Source of the DNA: Demequina litoralis
Lineage (GTDB): Bacteria; Actinomycetota; Actinomycetes; Actinomycetales; Demequinaceae
Length of the DNA stretch: 64,000 nt
Assembly: GCF_030418455.1 (NCBI RefSeq)
Contig: NZ_JAUHPW010000009.1
Coordinates: 1 to 64,000, forward strand
Direction: 5' to 3'
Part shown: positions 34,801-40,982 of the stretch, in pieces
Position numbering within the stretch: position 1 is the stretch's first letter
Layout: each line of letters starts with the position of its first letter
Notes under the pieces: model-generated
Told to the model about the DNA's origin: nothing
The model's input: the letters and a program-made list of their open reading frames with translations, nothing else
The model's database searches: none
Program-made: the position numbers and the translations under genes

Positions 34801-35289
34801 GGGGATCACGATCTGGATCTCAAGCAGTCCGTCTGCTGCCACGGGCACGTCGGTGACGACGATCTCGTCCCAGGTGAGCGAGCCGTCGATCTGGGTGGCG
34901 CCACCGCTAGCTATCTGCTCGGACTTCCCGTTGGCGACCAGAGCGCTGTCGCCGAGGCTCTCGTTGGCCCACACGAAGATCGACACGTCGTACGAGCCCT
35001 CGGCCGCCGTGACGGTCTGCGACAGCGTGGTCGAGTCGTTCCACTGGCCGAGCGCCTGGGAGTACTCCCCCGTGCGCGCCGCCGCGCTGGACACCCAGAC
35101 CGTGTTCGTCATCGACCAGCCCGCCGCGATCCAGCTGTCCGCGTTGGTCCAGTCCTCGAAGCTGGCGTTCGGCACCGCGACCTCGTCGGCGGCGGCTACC
35201 GGCTGGGCGGCGAGCACGAGGACACCGAGGCCCAGCGTCGCGGCACTCAGGCCCGCCGCGGCGCGACGGAGGGATGTTGGGATCGACAT
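31879..35289 (-). CDS. secreted multidomain arabinogalactan endo-beta-1,4-galactanase, GH53
   Basis: This extracellular enzyme cuts beta-1,4-galactan side chains of pectin. Its 1136 residues comprise a signal peptide (about 1-33), two carbohydrate-binding beta-sandwich modules of CBM61-like type (about 38-182 and 195-335), the GH53 barrel (about 336-702), three carboxypeptidase-regulatory-like Ig repeats (about 705-985) and a third binding-module-like domain (about 990-1105). The acid/base Glu is in YVAIGNET (about 489) and the nucleophile in VIMETGFNY (about 592). No sortase or SLH anchor is visible. The start has GAGAGGAAG upstream. The family catalytic domain alone is about 340-400 residues, so most of this protein is accessory. 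Confidence 0.93.
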   Translation of the reverse strand: MSIPTSLRRAAAGLSAATLGLGVLVLAAQPVAAADEVAVPNASFEDWTNADSWIAAGWSMTNTVWVSSAAARTGEYSQALGQWNDSTTLSQTVTAAEGSYDVSIFVWANESLGDSALVANGKSEQIASGGATQIDGSLTWDEIVVTDVPVAADGLLEIQIVIPELTSATLAGYLDDVTVVPASSDAGGDESGESFLAEPGFEEGGAAWDIGGDLVETGRGDSVHSVRHAGSAAQETSQTVTGLEDGYYRLTAWVQNDGAYDEAYMFASGGGDSDAMTAIPRTNFPYDPADSWKKTTLRGVHVTSGTLEVGLRTSGTGEGSVVIDDLALLKDEGPYEMLIGGDISALTYTEDSGGRYFDSDGVERDPLEILADSGWNIVRIRVYNDPGKGRGSDGYYVPEGYVDAADALDLSRRAKAAGLQIQLSFHYSDYWTNPGIQMIPSAWQTLIEGASDADAVTILEGQVHDYTKDLLDQLAAQGTSPEYVAIGNETRSGMLFPYGTTGNWDNLARFYNSGAEAVREAAPEAKVIIHLDDGGNTATYRTYFTNAEARGVDYDIIGTSFYPYWTGKSAPQFADFATTITQQFGKPMVIMETGFNYQADNGAGEVGQLMDNGPYGDADSSTPELQRDFMIELFSEMQGVPHGMVIGDLYWDPIQLYAGGQTGWAYNEATDRAETNAIDNTTLFDLEGHALPVLDAYRLNTRGSQVGTVGGRVVDAIGQPVAGATVTLGDRAVVTNAYGDYYLPGVEPGDHSVSAGKSGLGASSVQAVSVTAGARTSAGLELTGGQALRTVSGTVKSTGGDVLPGALLRLTADGFSDVRLAGADGTYAFPAVPAGRYQLTVVQDGYVSESLAIRVARKPVVQAIALIPDVGSVAGQVFGPGDEPIEGATVSADGHEVTTGADGSFVITGVPSGSGVTVSAEADGYLSTVSEPLVVEHSQTTSGVRIVLPVEVAVANGGFEAAGAGGEATAEGWTFTSDPEGAAIRQDRSYFGGAYEGQFSGVFWLDSDYAAAMEQELHAETPGVYTVRAAVYSGVNGRLMMQLKDEAGAVLAETVVPTSSTSRISEVTATVTSPTFTVAFVVDGLSGDWAVIDGVVAGYLGDGSTGPESCVKPGRPLPDQARAYGVRECRAGGGSN

Positions 35290-35360
35290 CGATCTTCCTC
35301 TCTGTCGACGATGACAGCGGATGACGGTCTGGCCAGCGTGCACGGTTCCGGGGGGCACCG

Positions 35361-35380
35361 TGACGTGACGTGACGTGACG
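35361..35380. repeat. pentanucleotide tandem repeat (TGACG)x4
   Basis: Four perfect TGACG units lie about 70 bases upstream of the GH53 start, in its probable promoter region. The unit count could vary by slippage. Confidence 0.85.
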
Positions 35381-35528
35381 TGTCGAGCGTTCCTCGTCGA
35401 ACGGGTTGGTTGCGTCCCGATGCTAGGAATCGCCCGGCGCCGCGCTCCAGACACGAATCGATGGCCTACCTGGACGAATCGAGGGTCGCGCCGCCCGAAC
35501 GGCCAGAACGCACCGGGTTCTGCGTCGG

Positions 35529-35602
35529 TGGGCCAGGCGGGGCTCGAACCCGCGACCGATGGATTATGAGTCCACTGCTCTAACCGGCTGAGCTACTGGC
35601 CC
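35529..35602 (-). tRNA. ileX: tRNA-Ile2 with CAU anticodon (lysidine type)
   Basis: The minus strand folds into a full cloverleaf with acceptor GGGCCAG/CTGGCCC and anticodon loop CTCATAA. The CAU anticodon alone would suggest Met. The features GAGCAG before the anticodon arm and GGTCGC in the variable region match the minor tRNA-Ile that TilS modifies to read AUA, and differ from elongator tRNA-Met. The discriminator base is A and CCA is not encoded. Confidence 0.8.
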
Positions 35603-35772
35603 GCAGCCCCCGAGGAGGCCGCCCGACAGTCTAGCGAGGCGCACGCACGACGAGCGCGCGCCCCCTCCCGACACCCCCTCTCCCACCGCCCCAGGGAATG
35701 CCTCGCCAACACTTCACCTTGTATCAAGGGTGACCGCGACCGCGGTCAGTGACGATTCGAAGTGGAGGAGTC

Positions 35773-35973
35773 ATGAGCATGAGCGACCGTGCGAGCAACG
35801 CCGCCGAGGACCTCAAGGGCAAGGCCAAGGAGGGCGCCGGCAAGGCGACCGGCGACGAGCAGCTCGAGGCCGAGGGCAGGATCGACCAGCTCAAGGCCGG
35901 CGCCAAGGACAAGGTCGAGGACGCGAAGGACGCCGTCGCCTCGACGTTCAACGACGCCACCGACGACGACTGA
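35773..35973 (+). CDS. CsbD family stress-response protein
   Basis: This small, highly charged protein of 66 residues, rich in Lys, Glu, Asp and Ala, has the CsbD pattern DLKGKAKEGAGKATGDEQLEAEGRID. It lacks Cys and Trp and has no membrane segment. GGAGG lies upstream of the ATG. Family members are induced by general stress and the molecular role is unknown. It stands alone between two tRNA genes. Confidence 0.9.
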   Translation: MSMSDRASNAAEDLKGKAKEGAGKATGDEQLEAEGRIDQLKAGAKDKVEDAKDAVASTFNDATDDD

Positions 35974-36050
35974 CGACCACCGCCGCGGGGGTTCGCGCCT
36001 CGAAGTGGTCACCGGACCCCTCCGGGATCCGGTACAGTATTCGAGCGCGA

Positions 36051-36126
36051 TCCTCCGTAGCTCAATTGGCAGAGCAGCCGACTGTTAATCGGCAGGTTAC
36101 TGGTTCGAGTCCAGTCGGGGGAGCCA
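36051..36126 (+). tRNA. tRNA-Asn (anticodon GUU)
   Basis: A complete cloverleaf has acceptor TCCTCCG/CGGGGGA, anticodon loop CTGTTAA and T arm CTGGTTCGAGTCCAG. Discriminator G and an encoded CCA follow. A TACAGT -10-like box lies about 13 bases upstream, and a strong terminator follows directly. Confidence 0.95.
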
Positions 36127-36128
36127 CC

Positions 36129-36155
36129 GGCCCGGTCCTCATCGAGGACCGGGCC
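36129..36155 (+). terminator. terminator of tRNA-Asn
   Basis: A perfect 12-bp stem GGCCCGGTCCTC/GAGGACCGGGCC with a three-base loop is followed by TTCTGC. Confidence 0.85.
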
Positions 36156-36197
36156 TTCTGCATTCCCGGCGCCGTCAACGGGCCCGGCCCCGCTCCC

Positions 36198-36638
36198 CTA
36201 CGTGCTCAGCCCGTACGATCCGGGCCCCTGCTCGCGCCTCGCCCGCTCGTCGGCGCGCGCGTCCAGCGCGTTCGCGACCGCGTTGCGGTAGAGCCGCAGC
36301 AGGCGCGCCAGCTCGCGCCGCTCGGCCCGGTTGACCCGCGGCTCGGCCGCGAGCCCCCACGCGAGCACCACCCCGCCGATGAACAGCACCATCGGGTCCG
36401 AGAACACCGCGGCGTACGCCAACGTGAGCGGCACCACGAGGACCAGCAGCGGCGAGCGCTCCCACCAGGGCCGCAGCAGCCCGGCCTCGCGCATGACGCG
36501 GCGGACGATGCGGCGGCCGCGCCTCACGAGGAGGTTCACCTCGAAGTCGCGCAGGTCGCGCACCGAGGGCACGTCGACATTGTCGAGCGCGGCGACCCTG
36601 CGTCGCGCCCGCTCCTCGACAGCGCGGTCCGCGTCCAC
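36198..36638 (-). CDS. small membrane protein with two transmembrane helices
   Basis: This 146-residue protein has two adjacent hydrophobic helices near the centre (about residues 62-95: LLVLVVPLTLAYAAVF and LFIGGVVLAWGLA). They are flanked by strongly basic or mixed-charge cytoplasmic ends, so both ends face the cytoplasm. It resembles 2TM-domain integral membrane proteins of unknown function. It probably starts with GTG. No operon partner is evident. Confidence 0.65.
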   Translation of the reverse strand: MDADRAVEERARRRVAALDNVDVPSVRDLRDFEVNLLVRRGRRIVRRVMREAGLLRPWWERSPLLVLVVPLTLAYAAVFSDPMVLFIGGVVLAWGLAAEPRVNRAERRELARLLRLYRNAVANALDARADERARREQGPGSYGLST

Positions 36639-36690
36639 CCTTCGGACGCTACCAGCGGTGCGCGCGGTCGCAACAGATCGGGACCGCGCC

Positions 36691-36705
36691 GGGACGATGC
36701 GCGGG
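36691..36705 (+). repeat. dispersed motif GGGACGATGCGCGGG
   Basis: A full 15-base copy sits just beyond the stop codon of the VOC gene. Other intergenic copies are listed separately; copies within genes lie at 41523-41537 (dnaG), 44307-44317 and 45443-45453. Confidence 0.8.
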
Positions 36706-36710
36706 CCCCG

Positions 36711-37136
36711 TCAGCCGCCGAGGACCACCGAGCCGTCGGCGGCGGGCGGCGAGAACGGGTTCATCGCGAGCTCCCACACGTGGCCGTCCGGGTCCGCCAC
36801 ATAGCCGCTGTAGCCGCCCCAGAACACCTGCTCGGGCGTCTTGAGCGGCGTCGCCCCGGCCTTGAGGGCCTCCTCGAAGACCGCGTCGACCTCCGCCTCG
36901 GTCGGGTAGTTCTGCGCGAGCGTCATCCCGCCGACCCCGAGGTCGGCGTCGGGACGCCCCTGGTCGGCCGCGAGCGCGCCGAGCCCGAACAGCGCGACCA
37001 CCACCCCGTTGGCCTGGTAGAACACGATCCCCTCGTCCACCTGCGCGGGCGTCCAGCCCCACGCCTCGTAGAACGCGCGCGAACGCTCCAGGTCCGCGAC
37101 TCCCAGCGTCACGTACGACACCCGTGGACCACCCAT
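36711..37136 (-). CDS. VOC (glyoxalase/bleomycin-resistance) family protein
   Basis: This 141-residue protein has two beta-alpha-beta-beta-beta modules: VSYVTLGVADLERSRAFYEAWGW at the start and a second ending in SGYVADPDGHVWELAMNPF. The final Glu is the usual metal ligand. It may be a metal-dependent dioxygenase, isomerase or binding protein; the substrate cannot be inferred. It is monocistronic, with a dispersed motif copy right behind it. Confidence 0.88.
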   Translation of the reverse strand: MGGPRVSYVTLGVADLERSRAFYEAWGWTPAQVDEGIVFYQANGVVVALFGLGALAADQGRPDADLGVGGMTLAQNYPTEAEVDAVFEEALKAGATPLKTPEQVFWGGYSGYVADPDGHVWELAMNPFSPPAADGSVVLGG

Positions 37137-37200
37137 GACGACCTCCCCGGCTCTCCCACCGACACGGTACGCGCGGCCGCCGACAACGGCGCGGCGGGCC

Positions 37201-37212
37201 GCGCATCGTCCC
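37201..37212 (-). repeat. dispersed motif copy (GGGACGATGCGC)
   Basis: On the plus strand GCGCATCGTCCC lies in the gap between the phnE gene and the VOC gene. Confidence 0.75.
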
Positions 37213-37241
37213 AGCGCACGAGGCCCGGATGCCTCCCGCCG

Positions 37242-38126
37242 CTACAGCGTCGCGGCGTCCTGCTCCACCTTGGCATCGGAGACGCCCGAGCCCGCGATGA
37301 TGCGGTGGCGCACCGCCCCGGACACGGCGTCGACCAGCACGGTCACCACGATGATGACGAACAGCAGGATTCCGATGAAGTCCCACTCGCGGTAGCGGAA
37401 CGCCTGCGACAGCACCGATCCGATGCCGCCCGCGCCGATGATGCCGAGGATCGCGGACGCGCGGATGTTGATCTCGAAGCGGTACAGCCAGAACGCGAGC
37501 ACCTCGGGCAGCACCTGCGACCAGTAGGTCCACCGCAGGATCGCGCTGCCCGGCGCCCCGGAGGCGCGTGCGGCCTCAACCGGGCCCGGGTCGATTCCCT
37601 CGAGCGCCTCGGCCGTGAGCTTGCCGAGCGTGCCGACGGCGCCGACGCCGAGCGCGAGGGCGCCCGCGTTGGGACCGAAGCCGAAGATCGGCAGCAGCAG
37701 GATGATCGCGAAGACCAGCTCCGGCAGCGTGCGGATCGCGTTGAGGATCACGCGGGTCACCTGGACCACGACCGGGTGCGAGACGTTGCGCGCCGCGAGG
37801 AAGCCCATGGGGATCGACAGCACCGCGCCGATCATCGTGCCGATCCACGCCATCGAGATGGACTCGAGCATGCCGCCGAGCGCCGCGCTCCAGTACTCGC
37901 TGTAGGGCTCGGAGAAGGGATTCTGCACGAGGCCCTTGAGCATGAGGGAGAAGTACCGCCCTCCCTCGGTGAAGATGTCCGGGAGCTTGCCCCAGTCGGC
38001 GTTGGAGAGGTATCCCCCGGCGACCACGAGGATCACGAGGACGATGGCGCCGATGGTGGCGCGAGCCTTGCCCGGCTCCTCCGGACGGACGGTGCGCGTC
38101 TCTGACGCGGTGGACGCGGTGCTCAC
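37242..38126 (-). CDS. phnE: phosphonate-type ABC transporter permease PhnE (second copy in operon)
   Basis: This inner-membrane subunit of 294 residues has about six helices. Its PhnE-family ATPase-contact region reads EGIDPGPVEAARASGAPGSAILRW, and RFEINIRASAILGIIGAGGIGSVL is highly characteristic. The GTG start overlaps the other phnE stop by four bases. Two different PhnE subunits per operon form a heterodimeric channel in many systems. No C-P lyase genes are near, so the substrate could be a phosphonate, phosphite, phosphate ester or phosphate. Confidence 0.9.
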   Translation of the reverse strand: MSTASTASETRTVRPEEPGKARATIGAIVLVILVVAGGYLSNADWGKLPDIFTEGGRYFSLMLKGLVQNPFSEPYSEYWSAALGGMLESISMAWIGTMIGAVLSIPMGFLAARNVSHPVVVQVTRVILNAIRTLPELVFAIILLLPIFGFGPNAGALALGVGAVGTLGKLTAEALEGIDPGPVEAARASGAPGSAILRWTYWSQVLPEVLAFWLYRFEINIRASAILGIIGAGGIGSVLSQAFRYREWDFIGILLFVIIVVTVLVDAVSGAVRHRIIAGSGVSDAKVEQDAATL

Positions 38127-38926
38127 ACGAGCCTCCTGCGCAGGTACTGGGAGAGCTGGTCGATGAGCAGCACCACCACGAACATGCTGATGACGATGGC
38201 CGACACGTTCTCGAAGTTGAAGCGGGCGAACTGCACCTGGATGAGCTGGCCGATGCCGCCGCCGCCCGCGTAGCCGATGACCACGGACGAGCGGATGTTG
38301 AGCTCGAAGATGTACAGCGCGTACGAGAGGAAGTTCGGCAGGATCTGCGGCTGCACCGCCCACCGGGCGCGCGAGAAGGTCCCCGCGCCGGACGCGTCCG
38401 CGGCTTCGAGCGGGCCCGGGTCGACCGCGTCGATGGTCTCGGCCGTGAGCTTCGCGGCGATGCCGATGTTGAAGATGAACAGCGCGAGGATGCCCGCGAG
38501 GGAACCGACGCCGACGAGCGCGACGAAGATGAGCACGTACGCGACGTCCGGCAGCGAGCGCAGCACCGCGAGGAACCACTTGACCGCGCGGTACAGCGGC
38601 GTCGAGCGGTTCGTGACGCGCGACGCCATGTACGCGAACACCAGGCCCACCGCGACGCCGAAGAAGCTCGCCACGATCGCGATCGAGATGGTCTCGAGCC
38701 ACGCGGTCCACGCGTTGCCCAGGTACGACCAGTTGGGGTGCAGGAACTGCTCGACCACCACCCAGCCGTTGGAGAAGTTCTCGAGCAGCGGGCCGAGGGT
38801 GAAGTCGACCTCCCACGCCGCCCAGGCGGTGATCGCCGCCACCGCGACCAGGCCCGCGATGAGGACGCGGCTGGGCCGGGGCTTGCGGGGACGCGCAGGC
38901 GCCGCGGGGGACGCGGCGACCGTCAT
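38123..38926 (-). CDS. phnE: phosphonate-type ABC transporter permease PhnE (first copy in operon)
   Basis: This 267-residue membrane subunit has the family block IDAVDPGPLEAADASGAGTF and YIFELNIRSSVVIGYAGGGGIG. It differs clearly from its partner, so the pair is an old duplication. It overlaps phnC and the next phnE by four bases on each side, giving a tightly coupled CEE unit. Confidence 0.9.
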   Translation of the reverse strand: MTVAASPAAPARPRKPRPSRVLIAGLVAVAAITAWAAWEVDFTLGPLLENFSNGWVVVEQFLHPNWSYLGNAWTAWLETISIAIVASFFGVAVGLVFAYMASRVTNRSTPLYRAVKWFLAVLRSLPDVAYVLIFVALVGVGSLAGILALFIFNIGIAAKLTAETIDAVDPGPLEAADASGAGTFSRARWAVQPQILPNFLSYALYIFELNIRSSVVIGYAGGGGIGQLIQVQFARFNFENVSAIVISMFVVVLLIDQLSQYLRRRLV

Positions 38927-39693
38927 GCGTGCCCCGGGAGGACGTCGTCCGCCGTGAGCGAGCGGCCGTAGATCTCCTCGAACACCGCATCGTCCGCCTC
39001 GGCGCCGGTGCCGTCGAAGACCACCTTGCCCGCGCGCATGCCGATGACGCGGTCGCCGAACTGGCGCGCGAGGTCGAGGAAGTGGAGGTTCACCATGGTG
39101 GTGATGTCCAGCTCGCGGTTGATGCGCTGGAGGTCCTTCATGACCATCTGCGCGGTGGGCGGGTCGAGAGACGCGACCGGCTCGTCCGCGAGCATCACCT
39201 TGGGGTCCTGCGCGAGCGCGCGAGCGATCGCGACGCGCTGCTGCTGGCCGCCGGAGAGCTGCGACGCGCGGGTCCACGCCTTCTCGACGATGCCGACGCG
39301 CTCGAGCGCCTGGAAGGCGCGCTCCTTCTCGTCCGCGGACCATGCGCCGATGAGCGAGCGGTACGCGGGGATCGCGTGCATCTGGCCCATCATCACGTTG
39401 TTCATGACGGACGTGCGCTTCACGAGGTTGAACGACTGGAAGATCATCCCGATGTCGGAACGCACGTCGCGCAGGCGGCGCTGGGAGGCGCCCGCCACCT
39501 CGACGCCATCGACCTTGAGGCTGCCCTCGGTCACGGGCACCAGGCCGTTGATGGTGCGGATGAGCGTCGACTTGCCGGCGCCGGACAGGCCCACGACGAC
39601 CACGAACTGCCCGTCGGGGATGGTGAGGGAGACGTCATCGAGGCCGACCACCCCGTTGGGGTAGCGGACGGTGACGCCGTTGAGCTCGATCAT
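38923..39693 (-). CDS. phnC: phosphonate-type ABC transporter ATPase PhnC
   Basis: This 256-residue ATPase energises the importer. Walker A is GLSGAGKST (about residues 35-43), the Q-loop is IGMIFQSFNLV, the ABC signature is [15 protein letters not shown], Walker B is [13 protein letters not shown], and the H-loop His is in NLHFLDLA. The [10 protein letters not shown] form is typical of PhnC. Its ribosome site is weak (GGTAGG), and it lies behind a hairpin that separates it from phnD. Confidence 0.93.
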   Translation of the reverse strand: MIELNGVTVRYPNGVVGLDDVSLTIPDGQFVVVVGLSGAGKSTLIRTINGLVPVTEGSLKVDGVEVAGASQRRLRDVRSDIGMIFQSFNLVKRTSVMNNVMMGQMHAIPAYRSLIGAWSADEKERAFQALERVGIVEKAWTRASQLSGGQQQRVAIARALAQDPKVMLADEPVASLDPPTAQMVMKDLQRINRELDITTMVNLHFLDLARQFGDRVIGMRAGKVVFDGTGAEADDAVFEEIYGRSLTADDVLPGHA

Positions 39694-39716
39694 GTGAATT
39701 GCCTACCAAAGAGGAG

Positions 39717-39752
39717 GCGCCGGCGGCCAGCCACGTGGCCGACCGCCGGCGC
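39717..39752 (-). terminator. intercistronic hairpin between phnD and phnC
   Basis: Ten-bp arms GCGCCGGCGG (39717-39726) and CCGCCGGCGC (39743-39752) enclose a further CCA/TGG pairing. It lies between the binding-protein and ATPase genes. Confidence 0.6.
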
Positions 39753-39777
39753 GATGTTCCGTACGAGACCTACGCGA

Positions 39778-40806
39778 TCACTCGCCGCCGAAGGTGTCGT
39801 AGGTGGGGCCCACGAAGTCCTCGAACGCGGCGAGGTCGGCAGCCTCGAGACCCTCGATGTCGTAGACCGCGGCCAGGGCGGCGAGGCCCTCCTCGGTGGC
39901 GGCGATGTCGAGCAGCGCCGCGGTGAGCGTCTCCTGGATCGAGTCGTCGAGGTCGCCCGACAGCACCACGCCGTCGTTCGGGATGTTCTTCGTGTAGGCG
40001 AAGACCACGACCTTCTCGCCGACGTCGGAGAACTCCTCCGCCAGGTTCGAGCGCGCGTCGTTGTAGGACAGGCCCACGGTGGCCTCGCCGTCGTAGACCG
40101 CCTGGACGGTCTGCGAGTGGCCGCCCGCGAAGAAGCCGCCGGGGAACGCCGAGGCGGCGTCCTCGATGCCGAGGATCTCCGCGAGCTGGATCGCCGGGAA
40201 GTAGTAGCCGGAGGCCGAGGTCGCGTCGGTCCACGCGATCGAGGCGTCCTCCGGGAGCAGCGCGAGCGCGTCCTCGCCCTGGGGGCCCGTGTAGCCGGTC
40301 GCGCCGTTGCAGTACGAGTAGTTGATGCCCTCGTCGTCCGCCTCGGTGGTGACGTCGTCGAGGCAGTACGTGTCGGGGTCGTTGGTGAACCACTGGCCCA
40401 CGTAGTCCGCCGCGCCGTAGCGGAGCGCCTGGAGCACGATCTCCGCGCCGGCCTCCTGCTGCGCCTGCCACATCGCGATGGGGCCGAGGAAGCCGATGTC
40501 GGCCTGGCCCGTCTGGAGCGCGACGACCACCGCGTTGTAGCTGTCCGGCACGAAGACCTCGACGTCGACCCCGAGCTCGTCGGCCAGCACGGCGGCGAGA
40601 GCCTCGCCGTCCGTCGTGATCTGCTCGACGTCGTCCGAGGGCACGAGCGCGAGGGTCAGCGTGTCGGGCAGAGCGGCGGCGGCGCCGGCGGTGGCCGAGG
40701 TCTCCGCCGACGAGTCCGACTCGGCGCCGTCGGAGCTGGAGCAGCCCGCGAGCGCGATCACGAGGCCTGCCGCGGCTGCGGCGGGGGCGAACAGACGATT
40801 CCTCAC
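39778..40806 (-). CDS. phnD: phosphate/phosphonate-binding lipoprotein PhnD
   Basis: This 342-residue periplasmic-type binding protein has a signal peptide and lipobox ALAGC (Cys near residue 21), then a Ser/Ala/Glu linker. The PhnD pattern is visible in LTLALVPSDDVEQI, GQADIGFLGPIAMW and YDGEATVGLSYNDAR. The GTG start is chosen because GGAAGG lies seven bases upstream. The binding pocket cannot tell phosphonate from phosphite or phosphate. Upstream, GTTCAC (40945-40950) resembles half of a PhoP box but no full repeat was found. Confidence 0.9.
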   Translation of the reverse strand: MRNRLFAPAAAAAGLVIALAGCSSSDGAESDSSAETSATAGAAAALPDTLTLALVPSDDVEQITTDGEALAAVLADELGVDVEVFVPDSYNAVVVALQTGQADIGFLGPIAMWQAQQEAGAEIVLQALRYGAADYVGQWFTNDPDTYCLDDVTTEADDEGINYSYCNGATGYTGPQGEDALALLPEDASIAWTDATSASGYYFPAIQLAEILGIEDAASAFPGGFFAGGHSQTVQAVYDGEATVGLSYNDARSNLAEEFSDVGEKVVVFAYTKNIPNDGVVLSGDLDDSIQETLTAALLDIAATEEGLAALAAVYDIEGLEAADLAAFEDFVGPTYDTFGGE

Positions 40807-40982
40807 TGGTACACCTTCCGTGGTGATGGGAACGCCGCGGATGGTCGCGGCCCGGCCGCGTGGACGCGGCCTCGCCTCACGGTAGCGACGGGTCACCGGG
40901 TGCCATGCACGTGTCGACAAGAGTTTTCAGCCTGGTAACTCTCAGTTCACGTGGGCTTTGCCTCGCCGTGACATGAGAGGCG

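Noticed and set aside
32236-35373. A 1045-codon open frame opposite the GH53 gene
   Set aside because: It mirrors the Gly/Ser/Asp-rich GH53 coding sequence and shows no domain or initiation signal. The same applies to the long frame at 28049-30865 opposite GH35.
35529-35602. Elongator tRNA-Met
   Set aside because: The anticodon is CAU, but the D-arm end GAGCAG and variable region GGTCGC match tRNA-Ile2 rather than tRNA-Met.
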